Source: Candidatus Caldilinea saccharophila (GTDB lineage Bacteria > Chloroflexota > Anaerolineae > Caldilineales > Caldilineaceae). Taken from it: a DNA stretch of 64,000 nt. The DNA lies in assembly GCA_016710365.1 (NCBI GenBank), contig JADJVW010000005.1:162102-226101 (forward strand), given 5' to 3'. The notes beneath the pieces were generated by a model, which was given only the letters and a program-made list of their open reading frames with translations, had not been told where the DNA came from and made no database searches. Shown here one piece after another: positions 1 through 10,212 of this stretch (its first letter is position 1; every line of letters begins with the position of its first letter). The position numbers and the translations under genes were made by a program.

Positions 1-808
1 TCACGCTGTAGGCTAGACCCACCAGCACCAGGGCGTAGCTGACGATGCGACCTAGATGCGCCCAGGTAAATGCAGGGTCGTAGAGCGCTTTCGACCACGG
101 CATCCAGAAAAGCTGGATGGCCAGGTTGACAACGATGCTTGCCAGCACCCACTGAAAGAGCGGATCCTGCACCTGATGGCGTTTGGCATAATAGAAAGCG
201 AACGCCAAAGCAAGCGGGATGGCCACCAAAAATTCTTGAGGACGCGGCACAGGCAACGTAAAAAAGATCGCCTGCGGCAGGGGGATAAACAGGATAATGC
301 ATAGGGAGATGAAAGCCAGCATACCGACCAACAGCAGCAACTGAGGCATCCTGACTCTACCGATGTCGTTGCGTGCTCGCTCCTTAGAAAGCGTGGCGGC
401 GTTGAGCAGAAAAAAGCCAGCGAGCACCAGTCGCGTCATCAGCCAACTCCACGGCGCGACTTCGCTCAGCGGAGAAGGCAGATGCGGCGTCAAAGTCGCC
501 GAAGTCAATGTCATGTGCAGTGTATCCAGCAGCGCCACGCCGACAAACCCGATCGCGACAAAAAGAAACTGGGCATCGCGCCGGCTGTGACGATGATAGA
601 TCAACGTGAAGAGGGCGACAATAATGGCCAGCAGCGCGGCCAAAGCGTCAAGCAGAGTATGAAAGCTGGGCGAAATGCGCCAGGACATTTGGAAGACGAT
701 AGGCGAAATGATAGCCAGCAAAAAAAACAAAAACAGAAATCGCTTGCCCTGTCCCTGCTTAAATTGCCCCGTGGTTGCTATAGGGCTTAACTGCGCTTGA
801 ACACGCAT
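1..808 (-). CDS. MASE3-like membrane sensor domain protein, 3' end beyond window
   Basis: The reverse strand is open from an ATG at 808 to the window edge, giving at least 268 residues with no stop. After a short cytoplasmic tail the protein has about seven hydrophobic segments in hairpins, beginning with FLFLFFLLAIISPIVF. The stretch with FVAIGFVGVALLDTLHMT resembles the conserved centre of MASE3, a seven-helix sensor usually fused to histidine kinase, PAS or GGDEF domains. The output domain lies outside the window, so the signalling class is unknown. It is divergent from the polyketide synthase at 978, which may share its upstream region. Family assignment is by pattern only; a generic polytopic membrane protein is the alternative. 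Confidence 0.6.
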   Translation of the reverse strand, partial: MRVQAQLSPIATTGQFKQGQGKRFLFLFFLLAIISPIVFQMSWRISPSFHTLLDALAALLAIIVALFTLIYHRHSRRDAQFLFVAIGFVGVALLDTLHMTLTSATLTPHLPSPLSEVAPWSWLMTRLVLAGFFLLNAATLSKERARNDIGRVRMPQLLLLVGMLAFISLCIILFIPLPQAIFFTLPVPRPQEFLVAIPLALAFAFYYAKRHQVQDPLFQWVLASIVVNLAIQLFWMPWSKALYDPAFTWAHLGRIVSYALVLVGLAYSV

Positions 809-977
809 AGGTTTCACCTTCTTGAAGAGGCGCTTCCCTTCCCTTCTACTAAGTGGCTGATTCTATCACGCATCCGGATGACTATGAAAGCCAATTGCGG
901 TATCATTTGCACCGTACATGGGCATCTGGAAAGGTTGCCCACTATTCGCCGCACAGTCGCTAAGGAGATGTACACAG

Positions 978-2181
978 ATGACCCACTCGTTTCAGCCGCG
1001 CAATCCCTCTGCCATCCTGGCGCTGGGTACCGCTTTGCCCCCCTACAGCGCCAGCCAGGAAGACATCGCTACATGGATGGCTTCCTCTTATGTCGACCAA
1101 CCCGCGGTAGGACGCCTGATTCGTACGCTCTATGCTTATTCAGGCATTGAACGGCGTTATGGCTGCACCACCGAATACTTACAGCCGCCGGAAATATCCC
1201 GTTTCGCACCAGGCCGCGCCCTGCACGAATCGCCCACCACGGCAGAGCGGCTTGCCATTTACGAGCGCGAGGCGCCGATCTTGGGCGCGGCCGCAGCACG
1301 CGCAGCATTGGCCAGCTATGCCGCCACCGCCAATGTTGAGGGCGACGCGCTCCCGGCCTCCATCACCCACCTGATTGTGGTGAGCTGCACCGGCTTTTTC
1401 GCCACAGGTCTCGATTTCATGATTGCGCGCGAGTTGGGTCTTGCCCCCACCATCAGCCGCACAGTGGTGGGATTCATGGGCTGCTCGGCAGCCTTCAACG
1501 GCCTGCGCATGGCCGCACAAATTGTCGCCGGCGATCCCCATGCCCGCGTCTTGGTGGTGTCAGTCGAAATCTGCTCGCTGCATATCCAGCCCGGCACGCG
1601 GCGCGATGATCTCGTCTCGGCCTCGCTTTTTGCCGACGGCGCGGCCGCGGCCCTGGTCGGGACGCCCACCGCGGCCGACCGCCACTACTTCCGGCTTGAC
1701 GCTTTTCACACCGACATGAAACCCGATACGCGCGACGAGATGGTCTGGCGGATCGGCGACCACGGTTTTACTTTACACCTCTCCTCGCGCATCCCCGACC
1801 ATCTGGCCAGTGGCGCCGGCCGCGGTGGCGCAAATGACCGGTGGACGCACGCCCGATTTTTGGGCCATCCATCCTGGCGGCCGCGCCATCGTCGACAGTT
1901 TGCAGCAGATTTTCGCCCTGGAGGACCGCGCGGTCGCCACAAGCCGGCATGTTTTAAGCGAGTGTGGCAACATGTCCTCCGCCACGATCTTATTTGTGCT
2001 CGCCGAACAGGCGAAGACGCTGGCGCGCAGTGGTCAGGCCGCCACCGGCGTCGCCATGGCCTTTGGCCCTGGTCTGACCATAGAAATGGCGCAACTTTCC
2101 TACGCGCCTGGGTGCGCCAGTGTGCACAACGGCGCAGCATTTCATCAGGATGTGCGCCTTTCCATAGGCGCCGCAACGTGA
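978..2181 (+). CDS. Type III polyketide synthase (chalcone/stilbene synthase family), frameshifted
   Basis: Homodimeric ketosynthase that condenses malonyl-CoA onto an acyl-CoA starter to give pyrones, resorcinols or similar products. The catalytic triad is visible across two frames: Cys in VGFMGCSAAFNG, His in FWAIHPGGRAIVD and Asn in SECGNMSSATILF. The reading frame shifts once near 1806-1812; before it the protein reads to SSRIPDHLA, after it VAPAAVAQMTGG. The ATG at 978 is chosen because AAGGAG lies about 10 bases upstream. Total length of about 400 codons suits the family. The stop TGA at 2179-2181 overlaps the ATG of the FAD oxidoreductase, so the two are translationally coupled. The single shift may be a sequence error. 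Substrate cannot be told from sequence. Confidence 0.85.
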
Positions 2182-3334
2182 TGCAGCGCCTCGATCCTGC
2201 ACCCACCCATCAATACGATGTCGCGGTCATCGGCGCGGGGCCGGCTGGCGGCTGCGCGGCCGCGACCCTGGCCGCGGCCGGCTGGCGCGTGGCCCTCATC
2301 GAGCGGACAGCGTTGCCGCGCCATCGCGTCTGCGGCGAATTTCTCTCGCCCGAAGCCCAGGCGACCTTGCGCCACCTGGGCTTGCAAGACGAGTTGGCCG
2401 CCCTGAAGCCGCGCGCGCTGACCGCCGCGACCCTTACCTCACGCCGCGGCGCCACACTGGAGATGGCGCTGCCGGGCGTAGCCTGGGGGCTCAGCCGCTT
2501 TGCCTTGGATGCCGCCCTTGCCCAGGCCGCGGTTGCGCGCGGCGCCGAACTTTTGGCTGAAACCACGGTCACCCGCGTAGACCACGACAATCAGGGCGCA
2601 ACGCTGCTGTTGCGTCGCAGCGACGGCGAGCAGCACTTGCGCGTGCGCGCGGTGCTGATGGCCGGCGGGCGTCAGAGCACGGCAAAGCTGCCGCCGGCTG
2701 CGCCCACCCAAGCCGCGAAGAACTCTTCGTCGGCCTGAAAACTCACGTCACCGGCCTGACCATGCCCGACCGGGTGGAACTCTTTCTCTTTGCCGGCGGC
2801 TACGTGGGCGTCAATCCGGTGGAGACCGGCGTCGCCAATGTCTGCCTGCTGGTCAATTACGCCCAATTCGCCCGCGCCGGGCGCACGCTCCCAGGCATGT
2901 TCGCAGCCATGGCCGCCCAGAATGCAGCCTTTGCCCACCGTATGCAGGGAACGCATCTGCTGGCCGAAACGCTCTGCACCGTCGCCGCAGTCGACACAAA
3001 CCGGCCGGCCGCGCCTTGGGTGGAGATGGCCTGTCTGGGCGACACGGCTACCATGATCCCGCCGCTGTGTGGCGATGGCATGGCTATGGCGCTGCGCTCC
3101 GCGGAGCTTTGCGCGCCCCTGGCGCACGATTATCTGCGTGGCGCGTGTTCGCTGTCAGCGTGGCGCGACCGTTATTGCGAATGCTGGCAGGCTGAGTTTA
3201 CGGGCCGGCTGCGCCTGGGCCGCGCCTTGCAGCGCCTCCTCAACCACCCACCGCTGGCCGATGCGCTGGTCGCGTCAGGTCGCTTCGTCCCGCGCCTGGC
3301 CGATTATGTCGTGCGCACGACGCGCGGAGCATAG
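2181..3334 (+). CDS. FAD-dependent oxidoreductase of the geranylgeranyl-reductase type, frameshifted
   Basis: The N-terminus has a dinucleotide-binding fold, DVAVIGAGPAGG, followed at about residue 45 by RHRVCGEFLSPEA, typical of the flavoprotein reductases/hydroxylases found beside type III polyketide synthases. A one-base shift near 2690-2705 separates this part from the remainder, which contains EELFVGLKTHVTG and the second FAD motif CLGDTATMIPPLCGDGMAMA. Combined length is about 384 codons, normal for the family. The ATG at 2181 overlaps the polyketide synthase stop, placing both in one operon. It probably oxidises or reduces the polyketide product; the exact reaction is unknown. The frameshift may be a sequence error. 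Confidence 0.8.
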
Positions 3335-3364
3335 AAAATCGCACCTGCTCAGCCAAATGGGAAT

Positions 3365-3455
3365 AGCACGCGGATGACGCAGATCAGGCAGATAAGCGCG
3401 GATCAAATCAGCGAAAATCTGCCCAATCCGCGTCATCCGCGTGCCATCTCCTGAC
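3365..3455. repeat. Imperfect inverted repeat (GCAGAT/GCGGAT family) between convergent genes
   Basis: Arms beginning GCACGCGGATGACGCAGAT and ending ATCCGCGTCATCCGCGTGC pair over roughly 35 bases around a short loop. The element lies between the convergent oxidoreductase and methyltransferase and could act as a bidirectional terminator. Its left-hand bases supply the methyltransferase stop codon. The same family occurs near 6960-7060, 34280-34390 and 52160-52205. Confidence 0.7.
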
Positions 3456-4258
3456 CGGTTTCTATCGCAGCCAGAGCGTCCGCAGGATAGCCGATCAGAT
3501 AGCTGATGCCTAACGGCGACAGCAACGTGCGCGCGTGGCCCATCTCCCAATGATAGGCGGAGCCGTGTGCTTCGCCGGTTGTCAGCCGGGCGATCATGCC
3601 GCGCAGATCTGGCTCGGTATAGGTGCGCCAGCAGGAGACGATGCCATCGAAGACCAGCACGGCTGGAATGGCAGGGATGACGTAGGTCCAGAAGAGGCGC
3701 GACCAGCAAAAGGGACGCAACAGCGGCGCGGACAGCAAGGCGATCGGCGCCAGGATCAACATAAAAAGCTGCGCCGCACGCGTGCGCTGCGTCTGCTCGA
3801 AGATGGCAATGCCCTGCCTGGCATCGACTGCGTCCTGCAAGATTGCCTGAGCAGTGGGTGGATCGAAGTGGTGAAACGTTGTGAAGAGTGTGCGCAGCCC
3901 TGGCAGCCCGACAGGAACATTGGTGGCATCGACCGCGTGCTCGACGAAATCGATCTGCGCAGGCGCCTGCGCTAAGCCGTCGTGCAGCGCCTGCCGATTG
4001 GAAAGAGATCGGTGAGGATGATCGGAGCGGACGCCGCTGCGGTGCAGCGCGCGCCAGCCACGGCCCGCCGCCCCCTGACCCCAGATCGACGATGCGCTCC
4101 GCGCCGGTCATCGCCAGCGCGCGGCGTAACGGTGGCAATGCGCCGTCAAACTGTCGTCCGATCAGCGCAATCAGCCGCAGACAGTCAGTGGCGCCGTCGC
4201 GCACCGCGACCGGGCACCAGGACTGCTCATGGATCTCAATCAGGTGTCGCCTGCGCAT
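3433..4258 (-). CDS. Class I SAM-dependent methyltransferase, with two frameshifts
   Basis: Reads from an ATG at 4258 as a protein beginning MRRRHLIEIHEQSWCP, with the SAM-binding motif I as RIVDLGSGGGGPW at about residue 50. Two frame changes follow, near 4000-4040 (around ILTDLFPIGRR) and near 3970-3980. The third frame continues with IDFVEHAVDATNVPVGLPG, GLRTLFTTFHHFDPP and two hydrophobic C-terminal segments. The N-terminal pattern and the LTDLFP motif are typical of methyltransferases that accompany bacterial type III polyketide synthases, so it may methylate the product of the convergent operon. The last codons and stop fall inside a dispersed palindromic repeat. Errors or true decay could explain the frame breaks. 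Confidence 0.7.
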
Positions 4259-4296
4259 AAATGTTTTCCCCGTAGACTTCATGGCCGCCAGTAGTT

Positions 4297-4625
4297 TACC
4301 CGGCGCGATTACCGCCATTCCCTCTGCTGCAATACGTAAGTCGGGCTGTAACGTAGTAACGTAGTAACGTAGTAACGTAGGCCGGGCTACCAGCCCGACG
4401 TGCTGCCTGGCACATTTACCGCCATTCCCTCAGCGGCAATACGTAGGTCGGGCTACCAGCCCGACATGCTGCCTGGCACGATTACCGCCATTCCCTCAGC
4501 GGCAATACGTAGGCCGGGCTTGTAATACGTAGGTCGGGCTACCAGCCCGACGTGCTGCCTGGCACGATTACCGCCATTCCCTCGGCGGCAATACGTAGGT
4601 CGGGCTACCAGCCCGACATGCTGCT
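4297..4625. repeat. Tandem array of about 66-bp units with palindromic core
   Basis: About four and a half units recur at 66-67 bp spacing (cores near 4382, 4448, 4514 (partial), 4533 and 4600). Each carries the palindrome GTCGGGCTACCAGCCCGAC followed by TGCTGCCTGGCACGATTACC and CGCCATTCCCTCAGCGGCAA. A short 8-bp repeat of GTAACGTA (about four copies) sits at about 4350-4380. The rest of the 4259-4796 gap holds no convincing gene. The core is the reverse complement of the core of the array at 11.3-11.8 kb. Confidence 0.9.
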
Positions 4626-4796
4626 TGGTTGCATCAACGTACTGTATATGCGATCAGCGCGGTTTTGCAAACGGTGCAGCGAGGCCAGGGCGCCCGCGCC
4701 GATCCATTGCGGAGACGCGCTCGCCAACAGGCCGGGGAAGAACCGTGCCCGCGGTTGGGTTTGCTTAGTTCCAGGCCACGTGCTAGCATTCCCGTC

Positions 4797-5963
4797 ATGA
4801 CTTTTCGCTTCGAACGACACAGTACCGACGGCCAGGCGCGGCGCAGCACGTTCCACACGCCGCACGGCCCGATCGAGATGCCGGCCTTTGCCCCGGTCGG
4901 CACCCAGGCCAATGTCAAGACGCTCGAACCGCGCGATCTGCACGACGCGGGCGCCGAGTTGATTCTCGCCAACACCTATCATCTTTACCTGCGCCCCGGC
5001 CACGCGCTGATCGAACGTTTTGGCGGTCTGCACAAATTCATGGGGTGGCATGGGCCGATCCTCACCGATTCGGGCGGCTATCAGGTCTTCAGCCTGGCCG
5101 GCAGCCGCAAGCTCGGCGAGGACGGCGTGCTCTTTCGCAGCCACATTGACGGCTCGCAGCACCACTTCACGCCCGAAAAGGTGATGGAGATCGAGCAGGC
5201 GTTAGGGCCGGATATCGCGATGGTGCTCGACGAATGCCCGCCGCCGCTTGACCGCCGCTACAACGAGGAAGCGCTGGCGCGCACCCATCGCTGGGCCGAG
5301 CGCTGCAAGACTGCGCATTACCGCCCGGATCAGGCGCTTTTCGGCATCGTGCAGGGCGGTGTGTTCGAGGACTTACGCGTCCAGAGTGCCGAATTTCTGC
5401 GCCAACTCGATTTTCCCGGCTATGCCATCGGCGGCCTGGCAGTGGGCGAAACCAAAGAGGAGATGTACGCCACGCTTGACTTTACTTGCCCAGCCTTGCC
5501 CGCGGACAAGCCGCGCTATCTGATGGGCGTGGGTGCGCCCGAAGACATCGTGGAGGCGGTAGCGCGCGGCGTCGATTTCTTCGACTGCGTGCTGCCGACG
5601 CGCATTGCCCGCAACGGCCAGTTGCTGACGCCGGATGGCCGCATGAACATGCGCAACGCCCAATATGCCGAGGATCATCGCCCCGTGCAGGAGGAGTGCG
5701 CGTGCTACACCTGCCGCACCTTTAGCCGCGCCTATCTCCGCCATCTCTACAAGGCCGGCGAAATCAGTGCGCTGCGCCTCGGCACGATCCACAATGTGCA
5801 CTTCATGCTCGATCTCATGCGCCAGATCCGGGCCGCGATCTCAGCAGGAGAGTTTGCGGCGTTTCGAGCACACTTCCTCGCCCGCTACCGCATCACCGAT
5901 CAGGCCACGCGCCACGCGCAGCGCGAACTGCGCGCGGCCGCGAAACAGCAAGCCACTCAATAG
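4797..5963 (+). CDS. tgt: Queuine tRNA-ribosyltransferase (tRNA-guanine transglycosylase)
   Basis: Exchanges guanine 34 of the GUN anticodon tRNAs for preQ1, the first committed step of queuosine placement. The 388-residue protein shows the general-acid/base Asp in ILTDSGGYQVFSL, the substrate loop GIVQGGVFEDLR and GGLAVGE, the nucleophilic Asp in FFDCVLPTRIARNG, and the zinc site CACYTC with a downstream His in IHNVHF. Length is typical. The ATG at 4797 is used because the family start aligns there (MTFRFERHS); an in-frame upstream extension to 4629 is not part of the family. The gene stands just downstream of the 66-bp repeat array and is intact. Confidence 0.95.
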   Translation: MTFRFERHSTDGQARRSTFHTPHGPIEMPAFAPVGTQANVKTLEPRDLHDAGAELILANTYHLYLRPGHALIERFGGLHKFMGWHGPILTDSGGYQVFSLAGSRKLGEDGVLFRSHIDGSQHHFTPEKVMEIEQALGPDIAMVLDECPPPLDRRYNEEALARTHRWAERCKTAHYRPDQALFGIVQGGVFEDLRVQSAEFLRQLDFPGYAIGGLAVGETKEEMYATLDFTCPALPADKPRYLMGVGAPEDIVEAVARGVDFFDCVLPTRIARNGQLLTPDGRMNMRNAQYAEDHRPVQEECACYTCRTFSRAYLRHLYKAGEISALRLGTIHNVHFMLDLMRQIRAAISAGEFAAFRAHFLARYRITDQATRHAQRELRAAAKQQATQ

Positions 5964-5999
5964 GCCGGCGCCTCATCCGCCCTTGCAGAGCAATCTACC

Positions 6000-6916
6000 A
6001 TGCAAAAAGCAGTTCTCTTTCTACGAATGATGCGCTTTGTGCGCGGGTTCTGGTGGCTGGGGCTGGCGCTCTGGCTGGCCGCGTGTGAGGGCGCGGCCGT
6101 GGCGACGCCGCCGCCGGTCACGGTCACGATCGCAGGCTCGACCGCGATGGACCCGGTGCTCAAGGCGCTGACGGATGCGTACACGCGCCAGCATCCGAAC
6201 GTCGTCTTCGACCTGCGCGGCGGAGGCAGCACGCTCGGCGAGGAGGCGATCCGGGCCGGGCGCTACGACATCGTCGCCAGCACGCTGTTTCCTCCAGACC
6301 CGGCGGCCGGTCGCCCTGTCCCGCCAGGGGATGAACAGCTCGTGCGCACGCCGATCGGCATCAACAGGCTGGCGATCATTGTGCACCCCAGCAACGATGT
6401 GGAGGCGCTGTCGCTGGTGCAGTTGCGCGACCTTTACAGCGGGCGCGTCTTGGACTGGCAGGCGCTGGGCAGCGACGCCGGGGAAGTCGTGCTGGTCAGT
6501 CGAGAGGATGGCAGCGGCGCCGCATCCTGTTTGAAGATCGCGTCATGGCGGAGGAGCGTGTTTCGCTGACCGCAGTGGTGATGCCAACCAGCAGCGACGT
6601 GGTGGATTTTGTCGCCGGCAACCCGGCCGCGCTCGGCTATGTCTCGCGTTCGCACGTTGCGCCGTGGATTCCGGGTAATGAAACGTCGCCCGCGGCGGTG
6701 GGCGAGTCGTCAGAACCTGCGCGCGTCAAGGTGCTGGCGTTGGAAGGACGTTGGCCAACGCGCGACGCACTTGCCGAACAACAATATGTGCTCACCCAAC
6801 CGCTCTATTTGATTACGCGCGGCAGGCCGGCAGGTCGCATCCGCCAGTTTATCGACTTTGTGCTGAGCCCCGCCGGGCAGTCCATCGTGGCGCGCTACCA
6901 CGCACCGATTCGGTGA
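6000..6916 (+). CDS. PstS-like phosphate-binding lipoprotein (periplasmic binding protein), frameshifted
   Basis: A signal peptide ends in a lipobox, LALWLAACEG, so the mature protein should be lipid-anchored outside the membrane. It continues with VTIAGSTAMDPVLKAL and DLRGGGSTLGEEAI, the Ser/Thr-rich anion-binding turns of phosphate-type binding proteins, and SREDGSGA. Near 6525 the frame shifts by one base and resumes with VMPTSSDVVDFV, NPAALGYVSRSHV and FIDFVLSPAGQSIVARY, the usual C-terminal helix of the family. No pst permease genes are adjacent, so it may serve a distant ABC transporter or a sensing role. The shift may be a sequence error. Confidence 0.75.
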
Positions 6917-7115
6917 GAGGGAGCGCTAACGGACTGTCAAACGTAAAAATTTGGTAGAGCGACAACAAAAGAACGCAGATAAGGGCAGATAAAATCGGAT
7001 AAGCGCAGATAGAGCAAGGCATCTGAGGCTATCGGCGTTTATCTCTGTTCTCTTTCAAGGAGCCGAACGAAAGCTTGTTGGTTGACAGCGCGCTAGCGAG
7101 AGGCGAGAGCCAAAT
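6917..7115. repeat. Intergenic inverted repeat of the GCAGATAA family
   Basis: Between the convergent binding protein and AAA ATPase lie runs such as AACGCAGATAAGGGCAGAT and CGTTTATCTCTGTTCTC that pair as an imperfect hairpin. No gene or RNA signature is visible. It belongs to the same family as the elements at 3.4, 34.3 and 52.2 kb. Confidence 0.55.
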
Positions 7116-8604
7116 TCAACGCGTGCTGGCGGGACGCGCCCGCTGTCGAGCCCACGTGCGCAACGCTTCCAGCTCTTCACTCATCATAGTGCTGAGCGGC
7201 ACAGTGTCGTTCAGCACTTCCAGCAAGTCGTTCATCGCCAGCGGGCGATTGGCGTCAAACGCCTCGTACAGACCCGCGATCACCGCCTGTTCGATCTCGG
7301 CGCCGGAAAGCCCTTCCGACGACATCGCCAGCGTCGTCAGATCGAATTGATCGGGCGCACGGTTGCGTTTGGTCAGATGGATGCGCCAGATGTCGGCGCG
7401 TTCGCCTGCACTGGGCAGATCGACGAAGAAGATCTCGTCGAAGCGGCCCTTGCGCACCAGTTCCGGCGGCAGGTTGGAAATATCGTTGGCCGTGGCGACG
7501 ACAAAGACCGGCTTCTGCTTTTCTTGCAGCCAGGTGATAAAGCTGCCAAAGACGCGCGCGGCCGTGCCGGCGTCGCTGACATTGCTGGAGCCGACGCCGG
7601 CAAAGCCTTTTTCGATTTCATCCACCCAGAGCACGGTGGGGGCAATGCTTTCGGCGGTCTTGATCGCCTGTCGCAGATTTTCCTCGCTCGAACCGACCAA
7701 CGAAGCAAAGAGCCGGCCCGCATCGAGCCGCAGCAGCGGCAGCCGCCACATGTTCGCCACCGAGCGTGCGATGAGCGACTTGCCACAGCCCTGGACGCCG
7801 ACGAGCAAAATGCCTTTGGGCTCGGGCAGGCCAAAGGCGCGCGCCTCGTCCGTAAAGGCGCGCACGCGCTTGCGCAGCCATTCCTTGAGCGTGCTCAAGC
7901 CGCCGACGTTCTCGATCAGTTCCGTGTTGTCGTAATATTCGAGCAGCCCGCTTTTGCGGATGATCTGCTTCTTTTCGGCAGTGACCGTCTCGATCGCTTC
8001 GCTGCTGAGCGCGCCGCCTGCCTGGACGATCGCTTTCGCCAGCGCGTTGCTGGCTTCTGTCTCGGTCAGACCCAGACATGCCTGCACCAGCAGCGCGCGT
8101 TGACGCCGATCCAGCGTCGGTTCGCTGCGCTTGCCCTCGCGCAGCTTGGCGATCACCCCTTCCACGAGCACCTGCAACTGGGCGCTGCTGGGCAGATCAA
8201 AATCGACGACCGTCACCTCTTTTTCCAGATCAGGGGATCCTAGGCACAAGGCCCAGCAGGATGACGGTCTTGGCGCTTGTCCCCAGATTGAACGCAATTT
8301 CGCGCAGCCGGCGCACGACGCCTGCGTCCTTGAGAAAGGGATGAAAATCGCGCAGCACCCACAATCCCGGCTCTTTATCCTCCAGGATCGTCTTGAGCAG
8401 CACCAGTGGGTCGCGCTTGCTGGCATCCTCGCGGTCGGGCAGGGCAGGATTGACCAGCCCGACCGTTGTGCTCCAACACAAGAGACGCTTGCGCTGTTCC
8501 TGGGCGAGAGTTTCGATTTCCTTCAGGGCGCGCCCTTCTTCTGCGGTCACGACCCACAACAGTGGGTAGCGGGCGCGGATGTAGAGGTCGAGATCGTCTT
8601 TCAT
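7116..8604 (-). CDS. Ycf46-like AAA+ ATPase, frameshifted
   Basis: From the ATG at 8604 the protein reads MKDDLDLYIRARYPLLWV, the usual start of Ycf46-type AAA proteins, and runs about 125 residues before a one-base shift near 8235. It resumes with PDLEKEVTVVDFDLPSS. The C-terminal AAA module has Walker A GVQGCGKSLIA, Walker B VLWVDEIEKG, sensor 1 VVATANDISNLP, and the arginine-finger region RKGRFDEIFFVDLP. Total of about 495 codons fits the family. Members are poorly characterised; in cyanobacteria Ycf46 has been linked to inorganic-carbon or photosynthesis regulation. No operon partner is obvious. An upstream in-frame ATG at 8622 is possible but matches the family less well. Confidence 0.85.
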
Positions 8605-8716
8605 AGGCAAGCATCGTACCATAGTTCAGGAGATTAAGAGATTAGGAGATTGGGGATTGAGGGCGCCAGAAACCAGCCTACGCGAGGGTGCATCTGCCTT
8701 TCCACTTTTCACCTCT

Positions 8717-10138
8717 TTAGCCTCTTGTTGCTTTATACGCTGCCAACGCGCGCTCGCGGGCCTGCGCGTGGTCGACAATGGGGGCGGGGTAATCCTGACC
8801 GATGATGCAGCCCGCGCACAGTTGCTCACTGCGCGCCATCCGCCACGGTTCGTGGATGTATTTGTCGGGCACGGTGCGCAGTTCGGGCGCCCAGCGCCGC
8901 ACGTAAACGCCGTCCGGGTCGAATTTTTGTCCCTGCGCGGTCGGGTTGAAGATGCGAAAGTAGGGAGCCGCGTCAGTGCCTGTGCCGGCTGACCATTGCC
9001 AGCCGCCGTTGTTGGCCGCCGGGTCGCCATCAATGAGCATCTGCATAAACCAGCGTTCGCCCCAGCGCCAGTCGATGAGGAGATCCTTGACCAGAAAGGA
9101 GGCCACTGCCATACGCGCCCGGTTGTGCATCCAACCCAGCGTGGCGAGTTGGCGCATCGCCGCATCGATAAAGGGATAGCCGGTCTGACCTGCACACCAG
9201 GCCGCGTACAAAGTCTCGTCATTCTGCCAGTCGATGGCATCGTACTGGCGTCGAAAACTTCCTTCGCGCACATAGGGGAAATGGTGCAGGATCGATAAAT
9301 AAAAATCGCGCCAGATCAGCTCGTTCAGCCATGCGTCGGCGCTGGCGCGGGCCGCGGCAGTGGGGGCGCTTTCAACCGCAGTGTAAGCGGCCACGGCTGC
9401 TGTGCGTGATGAAATCATGCCAAAGCGCAGGTAGGGAGAGAGTTGAGAAGTTCCCTCCATCTCGGGCCGGTTCCGGTCTTCGGCATAAACATAGATCGGC
9501 GCTTGCGCTCCTTGGCTGAAGTGGTCCAGGCGCGCTTTTGCTTCTGCTTCGCTTGGCGGAAATGCCTCGATCTGTGGCAAGGATGGCTGTGGTGGGATCG
9601 CCTCTCCGTCGATGCGGATGTCCAGCTTGAGGGTGCGCGGGGCAGGCAGGATGTCGCTGCGCTGCATTGGTGGACGCGCCCGCCAGCGCCGGCTGTAGGG
9701 TGTGAAGACTGTGTAGGGCGCGTCGTCCTTCTTCACTATTGCTGCCGGGGTGCGAATGGCAACGCCTTCAGTCAGAATCAGGGGAGCCATCACAGCCTCT
9801 TTGACAGCTACATCGCGTGCAGTTGCGTAAGGGGAAACGTCGCGTTCGGCGTAGATGGCGACTGCAGCGCACTCCTGGCATAGCCTCGCCAGCACCTGGG
9901 CGGGTTCACCGCTGCGTACAATCAGACAGCCACCGCGCGCGGCGATGTCGGTGGCCAGCGCGTGCAGACCGCCCAGCAGAAACGCCAGCCGTTTCTCGCC
10001 CACAGATTGTGAATGGAGTAGCTTTGGGTCGAGCACAAAAACAGGGACAACCTGGTCGGCGTGCGCCAGCGCGGCAGCGAGCGCCTGGTTATCGGTAAGT
10101 CGCAGATCGCGCCGGATCCACCAGATAGCAGTCGTCAT
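8717..10138 (-). CDS. phr: Deoxyribodipyrimidine photolyase (class I cryptochrome/photolyase)
   Basis: Light-driven FAD enzyme that splits cyclobutane pyrimidine dimers in DNA. The 473-residue protein is intact: an N-terminal antenna-binding Rossmann domain begins IWWIRRDLRLTDNQAL, and the helical FAD domain contains SQLSPYLRFGMIS, WRDFYLSILHHFP, GYPFIDAAMRQL, GWMHNRARMAVASFL and the signature GGWQWSAGTGTDAAPYFR. The terminal helix carries IVDHAQARERALAAYK. Photolyases are common members of LitR/CarH light regulons, and a CarH-like regulator lies 6 kb away, but no shared operator was demonstrated. It could be co-transcribed with the upstream membrane protein (gap about 75 bases). Confidence 0.93.
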   Translation of the reverse strand: MTTAIWWIRRDLRLTDNQALAAALAHADQVVPVFVLDPKLLHSQSVGEKRLAFLLGGLHALATDIAARGGCLIVRSGEPAQVLARLCQECAAVAIYAERDVSPYATARDVAVKEAVMAPLILTEGVAIRTPAAIVKKDDAPYTVFTPYSRRWRARPPMQRSDILPAPRTLKLDIRIDGEAIPPQPSLPQIEAFPPSEAEAKARLDHFSQGAQAPIYVYAEDRNRPEMEGTSQLSPYLRFGMISSRTAAVAAYTAVESAPTAAARASADAWLNELIWRDFYLSILHHFPYVREGSFRRQYDAIDWQNDETLYAAWCAGQTGYPFIDAAMRQLATLGWMHNRARMAVASFLVKDLLIDWRWGERWFMQMLIDGDPAANNGGWQWSAGTGTDAAPYFRIFNPTAQGQKFDPDGVYVRRWAPELRTVPDKYIHEPWRMARSEQLCAGCIIGQDYPAPIVDHAQARERALAAYKATRG

Positions 10139-10212
10139 AATTCATCAATAGTTTCTATGTGAGCTGTCTTTGCATCTTTTGTGATTGCGCGAGCAGGCTT
10201 ACCCAATGACTC

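Noticed and set aside
918..2738. Long open frame that looks like a fused polyketide synthase and FAD oxidoreductase
   Set aside because: The middle of that frame (1810-2180) is nonsense and the true PKS end is in another frame; the genes are separate and overlap at 2181.
4297..4625. CRISPR array or riboswitch upstream of tgt
   Set aside because: Units are near-identical throughout and carry the same palindrome as another intergenic array. No preQ1 aptamer pattern was seen.
8240..8243. CTAG sites at several gene breaks (8240, 23697, 23805, 35935, 55294) as a shared error or recombination motif
   Set aside because: CTAG also occurs inside intact genes and intergenic regions here, so the association is not convincing without counts.
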